This document shows positions 32,803-42,478 of a stretch of DNA of 64,000 nucleotides, piece by piece. Under the pieces are notes generated by a model. That model was not told the origin of the DNA. It made no database searches and saw only the letters and a list, made by a program, of their open reading frames with translations. The translations under genes were made by a program, and so were the position numbers. Source of the stretch: Acidimicrobiia bacterium (GTDB lineage Bacteria > Actinomycetota > Acidimicrobiia > Spongiisociales > UBA5794). The DNA lies in assembly GCA_041393965.1 (NCBI GenBank), contig JAWKJB010000001.1, positions 124,001-188,000 on the forward strand, given 5' to 3'. Numbering within the stretch: the stretch's first letter is position 1; every line of letters starts with the position of its first letter.

Positions 32803-33176
32803 TTGAGAACACCCTTGCGGATCGCGTAGACGAGTCCCATGAGAAGGATCGCGATGAAGGCGAACATCTCCACGATGGCGAACACGGCGCGGCCCGCCGC
32901 CTGGAACACATCGAGCTGAATCGCCCACGGGAAGATGAAAACGACCTCGACATCGAAGATCAGGAACAACAGGGCATAGATGTAGTAGCGGATGTGGCTC
33001 TGATTCCAGCCCCCACCGACAGGTTCGATGCCGGACTCGTATGCGATGTCCTTGAAGCCGCCGGGCCGTCGCGGAGCGATGAGCTTGGAGACCCCGACGG
33101 CTGCCCCGACCAAGATCGCCCCGATCGCTACAAACAGCGTGACGGTGATGTAGTCGCCGTAGTACTGATTGAGCAC
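32793..33176 (-). CDS. nuoA: complex I subunit NuoA (11-subunit operon)
   Basis: The 127-residue three-TM protein has the conserved YESGIEPVGGGWNQSHIRYY loop and LLFLIFDVEVVFIFPWA helix. GTG 33176 is used, with AAGGG about 9 nt upstream; an ATG at 33272 would add an unrelated basic stretch. First gene of the 11-subunit operon; the control region faces the plus-strand phosphodiesterase-like gene. Confidence 0.94.
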   Translation of the reverse strand: MLNQYYGDYITVTLFVAIGAILVGAAVGVSKLIAPRRPGGFKDIAYESGIEPVGGGWNQSHIRYYIYALLFLIFDVEVVFIFPWAIQLDVFQAAGRAVFAIVEMFAFIAILLMGLVYAIRKGVLKWE

Positions 33177-33312
33177 CCCGTACAACCCTTCGCAGCAGAC
33201 AGGCTCGGTTTCCCGTTTACGGGTGGCGATTCTATGCCTCTCCGCGACGGCATTCGTAATTGCGCGAATCACGACAGACCCGTCGCGTCCCGCGGCTGGT
33301 AGTTTCGCGGGC
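33177..33312. promoter_or_regulatory. divergent intergenic region, candidate nuoA promoter
   Basis: On the minus strand a TAGAAT -10-like box (33229-33234) lies 19 bp from TTACGA (33254-33259), a weak but plausible promoter for the nuo operon. A 12-nt palindrome CCCGTTTACGGG (33213-33224) lies in the would-be leader. No Rex-type operator is seen. Confidence 0.3.
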
Positions 33313-34428
33313 GTGCAGGTTCCCCCGATCCCGAGCTACGACGGCCGCGGACTGGTGAACCTCGTTGCCGAGATCGAGCACCGGTGCACCGGCGTCTCGA
33401 TCGCCCCACGGCTCGATCCGGACCTCGCAGCGCGGATTCCCACGGGTCGAACGCATGTCCTCGTGCTTTTCGACGGTCTCGGGTGCCACCAGCTCGGGCA
33501 TCCCGGTGCAACGGATCTCGCTGCCTCGGTCGCCGGAGTCATCGACGCCCCCTTTCCGGCAACAACGACCGTCAGCCTCGCAACGCTCGCGACGGGTCTT
33601 CCACCCTCCCAGCACGGCCTCATCGCGTACAAGATGTGGATGCCCGAGGTCGGCTCGGTTGTCAACACGATCCACATGACCACACCGTTCGGCGAACCGA
33701 TCGACGGCCTCGACCATGCGGGTCTCCTTCCCTCCCCGAACCTCTGGGAGCGTCTCCGTGCGGCGGGAGTGGAGCCGATCGTCGTACAGCCTGGCAACTT
33801 CGCGTCGACCCCGCTGACCCGCGCCCTCTATCGCGGAGCGAGATTCGAGGGGTACTGGAACGCTGACGAAGCGGTTGCCGCAACGATGGACCTCGCGGTG
33901 ACCGATGGGCGCGTCGTGTTTCTGTACATCCCGGATGTCGACTTCGCCGCCCATGTCGCCGGGCAAGCATCCGACCTGTACGGCGAGGCGATGGAACGGG
34001 CGAACATGGTGTGGGCGGCGCTCGCGTCGGGGCTGGACCCCGAGGTGTGCCTCATCGGGACCGCCGACCACGGACATGTCGACATCGACGAGGCAGCCCG
34101 TCATATGATCGACCCTGACGACCTCGGGACTGGCTTCGTGTCCGAAGATGGGCGGGTGATCATGGTGCACGGCGATGGCGCTGTGCTTGCATCTCGTTAC
34201 GACGGACGGTGGGTTCCACTTGCGGTCGAATCCGCCTGGTGGGGTCCCGGTCCCGAGCATCCACGCTTCGCGGAGAGGGCGCCCGACGGTTTGTTGTTCC
34301 TTCCGGACGGGATTGCGGTGTTCATGCCCTCGTCGAACCGTCGGCTCGTCGGCTATCACGGCGGATGTCATCCGTGCGAGATCGAGATCCCGCTGTTGCT
34401 TCGCGAGCATCGGGAAGCGATCCCTTGA
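33313..34428 (+). CDS. alkaline phosphatase/nucleotide pyrophosphatase superfamily protein
   Basis: The 371-residue protein follows the type I phosphodiesterase/phosphatase pattern. Metal and nucleophile region HVLVLFDGLGCHQLGH, the Thr nucleophile region PFPATTTVSLATLATGLPPS, then YIPDVDFAAHVAG and IGTADHGHVDID with Asp/His metal ligands, and a final GYHGGCHPCE. It is probably a soluble phosphohydrolase with unknown substrate. GTG 33313 is chosen because upstream codons overlap the nuoA promoter; the start is uncertain. Confidence 0.82.
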   Translation: MQVPPIPSYDGRGLVNLVAEIEHRCTGVSIAPRLDPDLAARIPTGRTHVLVLFDGLGCHQLGHPGATDLAASVAGVIDAPFPATTTVSLATLATGLPPSQHGLIAYKMWMPEVGSVVNTIHMTTPFGEPIDGLDHAGLLPSPNLWERLRAAGVEPIVVQPGNFASTPLTRALYRGARFEGYWNADEAVAATMDLAVTDGRVVFLYIPDVDFAAHVAGQASDLYGEAMERANMVWAALASGLDPEVCLIGTADHGHVDIDEAARHMIDPDDLGTGFVSEDGRVIMVHGDGAVLASRYDGRWVPLAVESAWWGPGPEHPRFAERAPDGLLFLPDGIAVFMPSSNRRLVGYHGGCHPCEIEIPLLLREHREAIP

Positions 34429-34503
34429 TTTGCCCTATGCTCATAGTGGTTATAACCTCACCTTTGTGAATTGATAAGCTTCAACAAAGGATGGGGAAGA
34501 GTC
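34425..34503 (+). promoter_or_regulatory. control region of the ferric-iron transporter operon
   Basis: An AT-rich stretch, unusual for this genome, holds TTATAA around 34450 and an imperfect inverted repeat CCTTTGTGAA / TTCAACAAAGG (34461-34490) just before the ribosome site. It could bind an iron-responsive regulator or fold in the mRNA; the regulator is unknown. Confidence 0.45.
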
Positions 34504-35499
34504 ATGAAACGGATCCTGCTCGGCGCGGTGGTTGCCGCGCTGTTTGCGACTGCTTGTTCATCGTCGGACGATGCGAGCCTTACGCTGTATTCGGGGCGGA
34601 GTGAGGACCTGGTCCAACCCGTTATTGATGCCTTCGTTGATGCCACGGGTATCCAGGTGACGGTGAAGTACGCGGGCTCCGCCGATCTTGCCGCCACGAT
34701 CCTTGAGGAAGGAGATGCATCACCCGCTGATGTGTTCTTCGCCCAGGATCCGGCATCGCTTGGAACCATCGCCGAGGCCGGATTGTTCGACACCCTTGAC
34801 GACGACCTGCTCGGTCGGGTTCCTGACCGGTTCTCAGACGACGCCGGCCAGTGGGTGGGGACCTCGGGTAGGGCCAGAGTTGTCGTCTACGACTCGACGG
34901 TGCTGAACGACGCGGATCTCCCGGCCACCGAGGACCCGTTCGCTAACCCCGGCTGGGCAGGACGCGTCGCAATCGCGCCGACGAACGGCTCGTTCCTGGC
35001 CTTTGTGGCGACCAAAATCCTCGTGGATGGCCGGGATGCGACGCTCACATGGCTCGAGGGCATGGCGGCGAACGACGCGCCTGCCTATCCGAACAACTCG
35101 TCGATCGTCGCAGCGGTCAACGCAGGCGAGATCCAGGCCGGGCTCGTGAACCACTACTACCTGTTGCGGGCCCTTGCCGAGAATCCCGACGAGATCGGCG
35201 TGAACTACTTCTTCGAAGAACCCACGGCCGGTTCTCTCGTGATGCCAGCCGGAGCCGGGATTCTCGCAAGCTCGACCCACAAGGATGCGGCTCGTCGGTT
35301 CGTCGCATGGCTCCTCAACGAGTCTTCACAGCGGTACTTTGCCGATGAGACATTCGAGTATCCGCTGGTGCCCGGCATTCCGGCCAATGCGGTACTGCCG
35401 CCGATCGACCGCATCCCAACCCCGGAACTCAACCTCTCCGATCTTGCAGGAGTGCTCGATACCGCCACCGACCTGGTGGCCGAGGCCGGGCTGCTGTGA
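34504..35499 (+). CDS. ferric-iron ABC transporter substrate-binding lipoprotein
   Basis: The 331-residue FbpA/FutA-type binding protein has a lipoprotein signal (MKRILLGAVVAALFATAC, Cys18), the family opening LTLYSGRSEDLVQPVIDAF, and the paired tyrosines of iron binding in VNHYYLLRAL (Y218, Y219). It would capture Fe(III) outside the membrane. ATG 34504 follows GGGGA by 6 nt. The permease start overlaps its stop. Confidence 0.92.
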   Translation: MKRILLGAVVAALFATACSSSDDASLTLYSGRSEDLVQPVIDAFVDATGIQVTVKYAGSADLAATILEEGDASPADVFFAQDPASLGTIAEAGLFDTLDDDLLGRVPDRFSDDAGQWVGTSGRARVVVYDSTVLNDADLPATEDPFANPGWAGRVAIAPTNGSFLAFVATKILVDGRDATLTWLEGMAANDAPAYPNNSSIVAAVNAGEIQAGLVNHYYLLRALAENPDEIGVNYFFEEPTAGSLVMPAGAGILASSTHKDAARRFVAWLLNESSQRYFADETFEYPLVPGIPANAVLPPIDRIPTPELNLSDLAGVLDTATDLVAEAGLL

Positions 35500-37148
35500 C
35501 GACAGGGCGCACCGTGATCGATATCGATCCGGGCGCTGAACCGTGGATTCGTGGTCGGCGTCGGGACACCAGCCCCGGGCGCCGTCCGCCGTGGTGGCTG
35601 TGGGTTGGTGCGATTGCCATCGTGGTGCCGATCAGCCTCGCGATCGTTGCGCTGTTCCTCCGTGTCTTCGACGCGACAGATTCGGCATGGACCACGCTGT
35701 TGTCGTTTCGCACGGTGGAACTCATCTGGCGATCCTTCGTCCTCACCGCGCTCGTGACCGTCGCGGCGTCCGTCATGGGCGTTGGTGGCGCTTGGCTCCT
35801 GGCCCGCACCGACATTCGTCTCCGGCGGGTTCTTGGGGTGGCATTCGCCCTCCCGCTGGTGATCCCGAGCTATGTCCTTGCGATGGTCCTCATTTCATCA
35901 TCGGGACCCCGCGGCCTCGCCGCTCAGCTCGTCGGTGTCGAGGTTCCGCTCCTGAATGGCCTGCCCGGTGCCTGGCTTGCCCTGACGCTGGCCACCTACC
36001 CGTATGTGTACCTGATCACCGCGGCGGCGATCGTGCGGCTCGACCCCGCCCTCGAAGAGGCAGCACGCGGACTCGGGGCGTCACCGTGGCGGGTGTTTCG
36101 AACCGTGACCCTCCCCCAGCTGCGGCCGGCCGTGGGCGCCGGGTCGCTTCTGGTCGCGCTCTACACGCTTTCGGATTTCGGGGCCGTGTCGCTGATGCGA
36201 TTTGATGCCTTCACCAGAGTCATCTATGCCCAATACTCGGGGCGTATCGACCGCACACCGGCAATCGTCCTGTCGATCGTGCTCATCCTCATCGCCGGTG
36301 TCATCATCTGGGCCGAGCGCCGCACAGCGGGCAAGGGGACGATCTACGCATCCACACCGGTCCGCCCTCCCACGCGCCACCACCTGCGCGGCATCGGTCG
36401 TTTCGCTGCGGAAGGCGCCATGGGCACCGTCGTGTTCATCGGTACCATCGTGCCGGTCGGCGTGCTCACGACTTGGGTGGTGCGTGGGATCGCCAACCGA
36501 ACCGATGTCTCGATTCCGTGGAACGCTGTGGCTGGATCAATGACCGGCGGCACCTTGGCCGCGGTCGTTGCGATGATCTTCACGATTCCGATCGTGGTAC
36601 TCGCCGTGCGGTACACCTCACGACGCACGATTCTCCTTGAACGATCGGTATTCGTCACCTTTTCACTGCCGCACATCACGATCGCCATCGCCGTGGTCGC
36701 TTTTACGATCACCTGGTTGCGGCCCATCTACCAAACCATGTTTGTGCTTGTTGCGGTCTACGCGGGCATGTTCATCGCCCAGTCGACAAGCGCCGCGAAA
36801 GCCTCACTTCTCCAAATCGACCCCGCGGTGGAGGACGCATCCAGGTCGCTAGGGCACGGGCCCTTCGCCACGCTGATGCGCATCACGGTCCCACTCATGG
36901 CCAAGGGCCTCCTCGCGGGCGGTGCATTGGTGTTTGTGACAACCCTCAAGGAACTGCCGGTCACGCTGCTGTTGAGTCCCCCGGGCTTCTCAACCCTCGC
37001 GGTCAGGGTGTGGGCAGCAGCGGATGAACTCCTCTACACCAGGGCAGCGACGGCTGCACTTATCCTCATCGCTATGTCCATCCTCCCGGTCTACTACCTA
37101 TCGATCAGACCCAGGGAGATCAACGCTGGCGAGGTTGCCAGGCGATGA
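35496..37148 (+). CDS. ferric-iron ABC transporter permease (FbpB-like, fused halves)
   Basis: The 550-residue integral membrane protein has two homologous halves of about six TM helices each. Each half ends in a permease EAA loop: EEAARGLGASPWRVFRTVTL (about 188-207) and EDASRSLGHGPFATLMRITV in the second half. This is the FbpB/AfuB architecture. GTG 35496 overlaps the binding-protein stop (GTGA). Confidence 0.94.
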   Translation: MTTGRTVIDIDPGAEPWIRGRRRDTSPGRRPPWWLWVGAIAIVVPISLAIVALFLRVFDATDSAWTTLLSFRTVELIWRSFVLTALVTVAASVMGVGGAWLLARTDIRLRRVLGVAFALPLVIPSYVLAMVLISSSGPRGLAAQLVGVEVPLLNGLPGAWLALTLATYPYVYLITAAAIVRLDPALEEAARGLGASPWRVFRTVTLPQLRPAVGAGSLLVALYTLSDFGAVSLMRFDAFTRVIYAQYSGRIDRTPAIVLSIVLILIAGVIIWAERRTAGKGTIYASTPVRPPTRHHLRGIGRFAAEGAMGTVVFIGTIVPVGVLTTWVVRGIANRTDVSIPWNAVAGSMTGGTLAAVVAMIFTIPIVVLAVRYTSRRTILLERSVFVTFSLPHITIAIAVVAFTITWLRPIYQTMFVLVAVYAGMFIAQSTSAAKASLLQIDPAVEDASRSLGHGPFATLMRITVPLMAKGLLAGGALVFVTTLKELPVTLLLSPPGFSTLAVRVWAAADELLYTRAATAALILIAMSILPVYYLSIRPREINAGEVARR

Positions 37149-38227
37149 TCGACGCACTCATCTCGGTCTCGGGTGTCACGGTGACCTTCGGGAGTACGCG
37201 GGCGCTCGACGGCTTCTCGCTCGATGTGGAGCCCGGCGCACTTGTCACGCTCGTGGGCCCGTCGGGTTGCGGCAAGACCACGGCGCTGCGGGTCATCGCG
37301 GGGTTTCAGGATGCCGATGCTGGGACGGTGCGCATCAGGGACATCGAGGTACTGGGCCCCTCGGTGAACATCCCACCGGAGAAGCGAAGAGTCGGCATGG
37401 TGTTCCAGGAATATGCGCTGTTTCCTCACATCTCGGTCGCCGAGAATGTCGGCTACGGCGTGCAGGGTTCTGATCGCGTCGAACGCGTCGGTGAGGTGCT
37501 CGATTTGGTGGGCCTTGCGGGCTACGGACCTCGATATCCGCATGAGCTGTCAGGAGGCGAGCAGCAGCGCGTGGCCCTCGCGAGGGCGCTTGCACCGGCC
37601 CCCGATGTCGTCCTGCTTGATGAACCGTTCTCCAACCTCGATGCGCCCCAACGCGAACGCATGCGCAGAGAGATCAAGAAGATCATCAAGTCTGCGGGAG
37701 TGACGGCCATCCTCGTGACGCACGATCAGGCCGAGGCTCTCGCCATTGCGGACATCGTCGGCGTGATGCGCTCCGGCGCAATCATCCAGATTGGTAAGCC
37801 TGATGAGGTCTACCGCAAACCGGTCAGTCGATGGGTCGCGGGTTTCCTCGGCGACGCCGTGATCATGCGCGGCACGGTGACCGATGGCGCTATCGCGACC
37901 TCGATCGGTTCCATCCCATACGACCTGCCCGACGGTTCGGCGGTGACGGTGATGATTCGACCCGAATGGCTCCGGCCGGTCCGAACCGACACCGGCGGGT
38001 TCGCGGTGGTAGATACCGAGTTCTACGGCCATGACCAGCGGGTGGAGATCGACATAGGTGGCGACGAACCCATCGAAGCACTCGTGTCCTCCCTCCAAGC
38101 CATCCATGCGGGTGACACCGTCACCCTTGAGGTACTTGATGCTGCCGTGTATCCGGAGGTCACAAGCCAGGACTCCGCGAGCCGAGAAGGGCACACGACT
38201 GACGGAGACGCGCACCGCCAGCGGTGA
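37145..38227 (+). CDS. ferric-iron ABC transporter ATP-binding protein (FbpC-like)
   Basis: The 360-residue ATPase has Walker A GPSGCGKT (38-45), signature LSGGEQQRVALARAL (135-149), Walker B VVLLDEP (155-161) and a C-terminal regulatory TOBE-like domain (about 240-345). It energises the permease at 35496-37148. ATG 37145 overlaps the permease stop by 4 nt. The gene converges on the bactofilin-like gene across 18 bp holding a heptamer repeat. Confidence 0.94.
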   Translation: MIDALISVSGVTVTFGSTRALDGFSLDVEPGALVTLVGPSGCGKTTALRVIAGFQDADAGTVRIRDIEVLGPSVNIPPEKRRVGMVFQEYALFPHISVAENVGYGVQGSDRVERVGEVLDLVGLAGYGPRYPHELSGGEQQRVALARALAPAPDVVLLDEPFSNLDAPQRERMRREIKKIIKSAGVTAILVTHDQAEALAIADIVGVMRSGAIIQIGKPDEVYRKPVSRWVAGFLGDAVIMRGTVTDGAIATSIGSIPYDLPDGSAVTVMIRPEWLRPVRTDTGGFAVVDTEFYGHDQRVEIDIGGDEPIEALVSSLQAIHAGDTVTLEVLDAAVYPEVTSQDSASREGHTTDGDAHRQR

Positions 38228-38251
38228 ACCGTCAACGGTCAACGGTCAAGA
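38225..38251. repeat. heptanucleotide array, family B, short
   Basis: Units GTGAACC, GTCAACG, GTCAACG, GTCAAGA fill the tail-to-tail gap between the ABC ATPase gene and the bactofilin-like gene and include both stop codons' surroundings. Same family as 8841-8890 and 11911-11973. Confidence 0.7.
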
Positions 38252-39487
38252 CGCCGGACCGGCAAGGGGCGGCTCCCAGTCGTCGGGGATGCCGTCGTCG
38301 ACAGTCATAGTCGCGGGGAGCAGGCGAAGGGGCAGCTCGGCTCCCCTACGCGTTTCGACGAAGCCGGTGATCCATCCGCCGATGCCCAACACGAGCCCGA
38401 TGAGGTACAGCACCCCGCCAAATACGGGAATGAGCCAGATCCCGAGTCGCCACAAGACCGCCCCGACGAGGAAACCACCGAGCAGGCCTCCCCTGCGGAT
38501 CAGGACGCGGTTGCCGAGGGCGGTGACCGCCGGCACCGGCCCAACGATGAACGCGGCGACCGCGGCGAGTACCAGCAGCAGGGCAACCGGGAGACCGACG
38601 AGCGTGGCAGCCGACACGACGATCGCGATCGGAAGCGCAACGGCGGCGATTGTGCCGTACAGGAAACTCCGAACGGGTTGGGTGACGACGGCTCCCGTAG
38701 CCCGGCTTCCTGAGCTTCGCAGCAAGACGAGAGCGATCAGCCCCGCGAGCACGAATCCGAGGAAGCTGACGATGTTGGCCACGGTGATGATCACGCCATA
38801 GATGAAGTTGCTCTGGGACGGCAGCCGTGTGATGGTTCCCGTCACGGCGGCTGCTTCACCGATGGATGCCCCGACGGGCGACCGGTACAAGATGTCGCCT
38901 TCGACGACGGCGTTGTCGGTGACTTCGAAGCGTTGGGTCGCGACATCGATATCGCCGGCAACGGTCCCATCAACGACTGTGCGCACCATCCGTCCTCGCA
39001 GGTCCCTCCCGACGGATCCCTCGACCCGCACGACACCGCCGAATGCCATGACATCGCGGTCGACGACTCCGGCTTCCTCGATGACCACCGAGGCTCCTGA
39101 CGCGAACACATCGGATGCCACCTGCCCGCTGATCGTGATGTTCAGCGCAGCACCACGCAACGACCCCCCGATTCTTGCGTTGTCAGAGATGCGCACGGTT
39201 CCGGTGGAGAACACTTGGACATTGCCGGTGACTTCTCCATTGATCGTGAGATTCCCGGTGAAGATCGTGAGGTCCCCATCGATCACCCCATCGACGATTC
39301 CTCGCACCGAGGTCACATAGACATCCTCGGTGACCGGGTCGTCTTCGGCGACGACGAAGATGTTCGTGGTGACGAGTGCGCCAAGGATCGGCATCGCGGC
39401 GGCAACGATGGCCGCGATGGCAAGTCCCAGGTACGGAGCTCCCCGTACGATGCTGCTCCTAGAACGGGATGGCTTTTCTGACGACAT
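38246..39487 (-). CDS. membrane-anchored bactofilin-like (polymer-forming) protein
   Basis: The 413-residue protein has one N-terminal TM helix (APYLGLAIAAIVAAAMPILG). A beta-helix-like repeat region follows (about 55-230) with short strands such as GDLTIFTGNLTINGEVTGNV and GGVVRVEGSVGRDL, as in polymer-forming cytoskeletal (bactofilin) domains. The C-terminal half has about four TM helices. Such fusions are common in actinobacteria and of unknown role. The start overlaps the nuoN 3' end by 29 nt, so it may share the nuo transcript. Confidence 0.8.
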   Translation of the reverse strand: MSSEKPSRSRSSIVRGAPYLGLAIAAIVAAAMPILGALVTTNIFVVAEDDPVTEDVYVTSVRGIVDGVIDGDLTIFTGNLTINGEVTGNVQVFSTGTVRISDNARIGGSLRGAALNITISGQVASDVFASGASVVIEEAGVVDRDVMAFGGVVRVEGSVGRDLRGRMVRTVVDGTVAGDIDVATQRFEVTDNAVVEGDILYRSPVGASIGEAAAVTGTITRLPSQSNFIYGVIITVANIVSFLGFVLAGLIALVLLRSSGSRATGAVVTQPVRSFLYGTIAAVALPIAIVVSAATLVGLPVALLLVLAAVAAFIVGPVPAVTALGNRVLIRRGGLLGGFLVGAVLWRLGIWLIPVFGGVLYLIGLVLGIGGWITGFVETRRGAELPLRLLPATMTVDDGIPDDWEPPLAGPAS

Positions 39488-40937
39488 CGAGCAAGGGCCA
39501 CGGTACAACACCGAACACGAAGGTGACGGCCGAAGCAAGAATCAGCGCGAACCGCGAATTCATCGAAACCTCGAATGAGAGGGCCCCTTCGTCGCTGTCG
39601 GTGAACATGACCGCCACGACCCTGAGGTAGAAGACCAGCCCGATCACCGTCGTCAGGGTTCCGATGATCACGAGCCACAGATAACCAGCGTCGTTGGCCG
39701 CCGTGAACGCGAGGACCTTCCCAACGAAGCCAGCGAAAAACGGCATCCCCGACATCCCGAGCATCATCACGGTCATCAACCAAGCGGTCTCCGTGTTGCG
39801 CCTCGCGAGTCCTCGCAAGGCAGCGATCGGTGCCGACCCGGCCCCGGGACCGACCACAACCGACACCACGACGAACGCCCCGACGATCATGAACGAGTAG
39901 GTCGCGAGGTAGAACCACATCGCTTCGAGACCGAAGGGCCCCGCGACGAGGGTCGTGAGCAGGTAGCCCGCGTGGGCAACACCGGAGTAGGCGAGCATCC
40001 TCTTGAGGTCATCTTGGACCAGCGCCATCACCGTTCCGACGACCATCGAGATGCCTGCAACGACCGCAATAAGCGGGGCCCAGGTGTCAATCTGGCTGAT
40101 CATGCCGCCGATGAAGATGCGGGCAAGCGCCGCCAACCCCGCGACCTTCACTCCAGCCGCCATCAGCCCAACGGCTCCCGCAGGCGCCCCTTCATACACA
40201 TCGGGTGCCCACTGATGGAATGGTGCTGCCGATACTTTGAACAGGAGCCCGACGAGCATCAACGCGAGACCGGCGAGCAGGATTCCGGGACTGCTGACGA
40301 TCTCGGTCGAGAAGAAGTTCCGGATGCTGTTCTGACCGTAGATCGTCAACGATCCGGTGGCTGCGAAGGTGAGCGCCACGCCGTAGAGGAAGAGTGCAGA
40401 GGCGAGCGATCCGAGGAGAAAGTACTTGAGGGCGGCCTCGTCGGATCCGCGGACGCTCCGTGTGAACCCGGCGAGGACATAGAACGAGATCGACGCCGTC
40501 TCGAGCCCGATGAAAACAACGACGAGGTTCGGGGTCGCGGTCATCATGTGGAGTCCGGCAACGCCGAGGAGCATCAGGACTGAGAACTCTGCGGCGCGTT
40601 TCCCGAGACGAGCCTGCAAATCCCACGATCCGAGGAACCCGACAAAGCCGACAAGGCCGAGCACGATCGCTGCAAGGGCCGAGAACCCGTCGAGGACGAC
40701 CATCGGGGATCGGAGGATGTCGAGATGCTGGCTTGAGAAGAACAGGCCGCCGTTACCGGAGTCAACCTCGAACCACTGCCAAAGGCCAGCGATCGCCGAT
40801 AGCAGGAACGCGAATCCGGCAACGGGCCCCCATACCGCAGGTGCCCGGTTCGCAACCACCGCGACGAGAAGGACCGCGAGCGCCCCTGCGAGGAGAACGA
40901 CTTCGAAGGAGACCGCAAGCAAGGATGCGTGCTCCAT
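39459..40937 (-). CDS. nuoN: complex I subunit NuoN (14-subunit operon)
   Basis: The 492-residue antiporter-like subunit has SDEAALKYFLLGSLASALFL, PFHQWAPDVYEGAPAGAVGL, KRMLAYSGVAHAGYLLTTLV and SGMPFFAGFVGKVLAF, the NuoN set, with about 14 TM helices. The ATG overlaps the nuoM stop by one base. It ends the 14-gene operon. Confidence 0.96.
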   Translation of the reverse strand: MEHASLLAVSFEVVLLAGALAVLLVAVVANRAPAVWGPVAGFAFLLSAIAGLWQWFEVDSGNGGLFFSSQHLDILRSPMVVLDGFSALAAIVLGLVGFVGFLGSWDLQARLGKRAAEFSVLMLLGVAGLHMMTATPNLVVVFIGLETASISFYVLAGFTRSVRGSDEAALKYFLLGSLASALFLYGVALTFAATGSLTIYGQNSIRNFFSTEIVSSPGILLAGLALMLVGLLFKVSAAPFHQWAPDVYEGAPAGAVGLMAAGVKVAGLAALARIFIGGMISQIDTWAPLIAVVAGISMVVGTVMALVQDDLKRMLAYSGVAHAGYLLTTLVAGPFGLEAMWFYLATYSFMIVGAFVVVSVVVGPGAGSAPIAALRGLARRNTETAWLMTVMMLGMSGMPFFAGFVGKVLAFTAANDAGYLWLVIIGTLTTVIGLVFYLRVVAVMFTDSDEGALSFEVSMNSRFALILASAVTFVFGVVPWPLLDVVRKAIPF

Positions 40938-42478
40938 CAGCCCCCACCTCCTTCATGGAAACCGATGTCATCGATGCGTCCATGGACAGGTACCTCGAAG
41001 TCGGTTGTGAACTCGATCCGGTCGAGGATCGGCTCGATGGACGGCTGGATGCGGTCCATCACCGGTTTCGGGAATACCCCCAGCACGATGATCAGGATGA
41101 TGAGGGGCACCATGATCGCGACCTCGCGGAAGTTGAGATCCTTCAGCGCTTGGACATTGCTGCTGACGGGTCCGGTGAAGACCCGTTCGTACATCCACAG
41201 GAGGTAGACCGCGGCAAGAATCACGCCGACACCGGCCGCGATCGCGAGCACCGGAAGGGTGAGATATGAGCCGATGAGGATCGTGAACTCCCCAATGAAT
41301 CCCGAAAGCCCAGGGAGGCCGGCCGACGCGAACACCGAGAACAGGAAGATGCCCGCGTAGATCGGCATCACCTTGGCAAGTCCGCCGTAGTCGGCGATGG
41401 CGCGAGTGTGCGTTCGGTCGTAGATCATCCCGATCAACAGGAACAACGCGCCGGTCGTGAGACCGTGGCTGATCATCAAAAAGACCGAGCCCTGGAGCGA
41501 CTGACTCGTCAACGCGAAGAGCCCGAGCACGATGAACCCCATATGGCTGACCGATGAGTACGCAACGAGCCTCTTGAAATCCGGTTGGACGATCGCCGCG
41601 GCAGCGCCGTAGATGATTCCGACGACACCGAGCACGCCGATGACAGGAGCGAGATCGACGACCGCATCTGGGAAGAGGGTCAGGTTGAATCGGAGCAACC
41701 CGTAGGTGCCGAGCTTGAGCAGGACGCCCGCGAGGATCACCGAGCCTGCCGTTGGTGCCTCCGTGTGCGCATCCGGAAGCCAGGTATGGAACGGGAACAT
41801 CGGGACCTTGATCGCGAAGGCAAGTCCGAACCCCACGAACAGCCAGAGCTGCGTGTTGCGGGGAAGGTCCAGCGAGAGCAGCACCCGCCAATCGAAGGAA
41901 GACGAGGCGCCGATCGCGTCGCCGCCGAGCACGCCGAGCACGATGATTCCGGCGAGAAGAAACGCTGAACCCACCGCGGTGAAGACGACGAACTTCAAGG
42001 CCGCATACGCCCGCCGCTCGGATCCCCACAGCGCGATCAGGAGATACATCGGGATGAGGACGATCTCGAAGAAGGCGAAGAACACGAGGAGGTCGAGCGC
42101 GAGAAACACGCCAAAAACGGCGCCTTCGAGGATCAACATGAGCGCCATGTAGGTCTTGACGCGGTCGGTGATCGAACGCGACGCGAGGATGGAAAGCGGA
42201 AACAGAATGGCCGTCAGCAGCACCATGAACACGGAGATCCCGTCAATGGCGACCAGCCACGAGATGCCGAACCGTTCCGAAAGGACGATCGATTCCGAGA
42301 ACTGGAAGCCTGCCTCCGAGATCGAGTAGGTGGCGACGAGATAGAGGGCCACGGCGAGAGGGGCGAGCGAGACGCCGAACGCAACGGGGAGGACGACCTC
42401 CTGGCGCTGCTTCGGAATCAGCGCGACGACGACGGCGCCGAAGAAGGGCAGTGCGATGAGCATCGAGAGCACATCCAT
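40937..42478 (-). CDS. nuoM: complex I subunit NuoM (14-subunit operon)
   Basis: The 513-residue subunit has PMFPFHTWLPDAHTEAPTAG, KRLVAYSSVSHMGFIVLGLF and SAGLPGLSGFIGEFTILIG motifs and 14 predicted helices. The start could be GTG 42481 or ATG 42478 (GTGATGG, sharing bases with the nuoL stop); ATG is used here. Confidence 0.96.
   Translation of the reverse strand: MDVLSMLIALPFFGAVVVALIPKQRQEVVLPVAFGVSLAPLAVALYLVATYSISEAGFQFSESIVLSERFGISWLVAIDGISVFMVLLTAILFPLSILASRSITDRVKTYMALMLILEGAVFGVFLALDLLVFFAFFEIVLIPMYLLIALWGSERRAYAALKFVVFTAVGSAFLLAGIIVLGVLGGDAIGASSSFDWRVLLSLDLPRNTQLWLFVGFGLAFAIKVPMFPFHTWLPDAHTEAPTAGSVILAGVLLKLGTYGLLRFNLTLFPDAVVDLAPVIGVLGVVGIIYGAAAAIVQPDFKRLVAYSSVSHMGFIVLGLFALTSQSLQGSVFLMISHGLTTGALFLLIGMIYDRTHTRAIADYGGLAKVMPIYAGIFLFSVFASAGLPGLSGFIGEFTILIGSYLTLPVLAIAAGVGVILAAVYLLWMYERVFTGPVSSNVQALKDLNFREVAIMVPLIILIIVLGVFPKPVMDRIQPSIEPILDRIEFTTDFEVPVHGRIDDIGFHEGGGG

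Noticed and set aside
34461..34490. Rex operator upstream of the iron transporter
   Set aside because: TTGTGAA is present, but the second half is TTCAACAA at 9-nt spacing; Rex sites have about 4 nt between halves.
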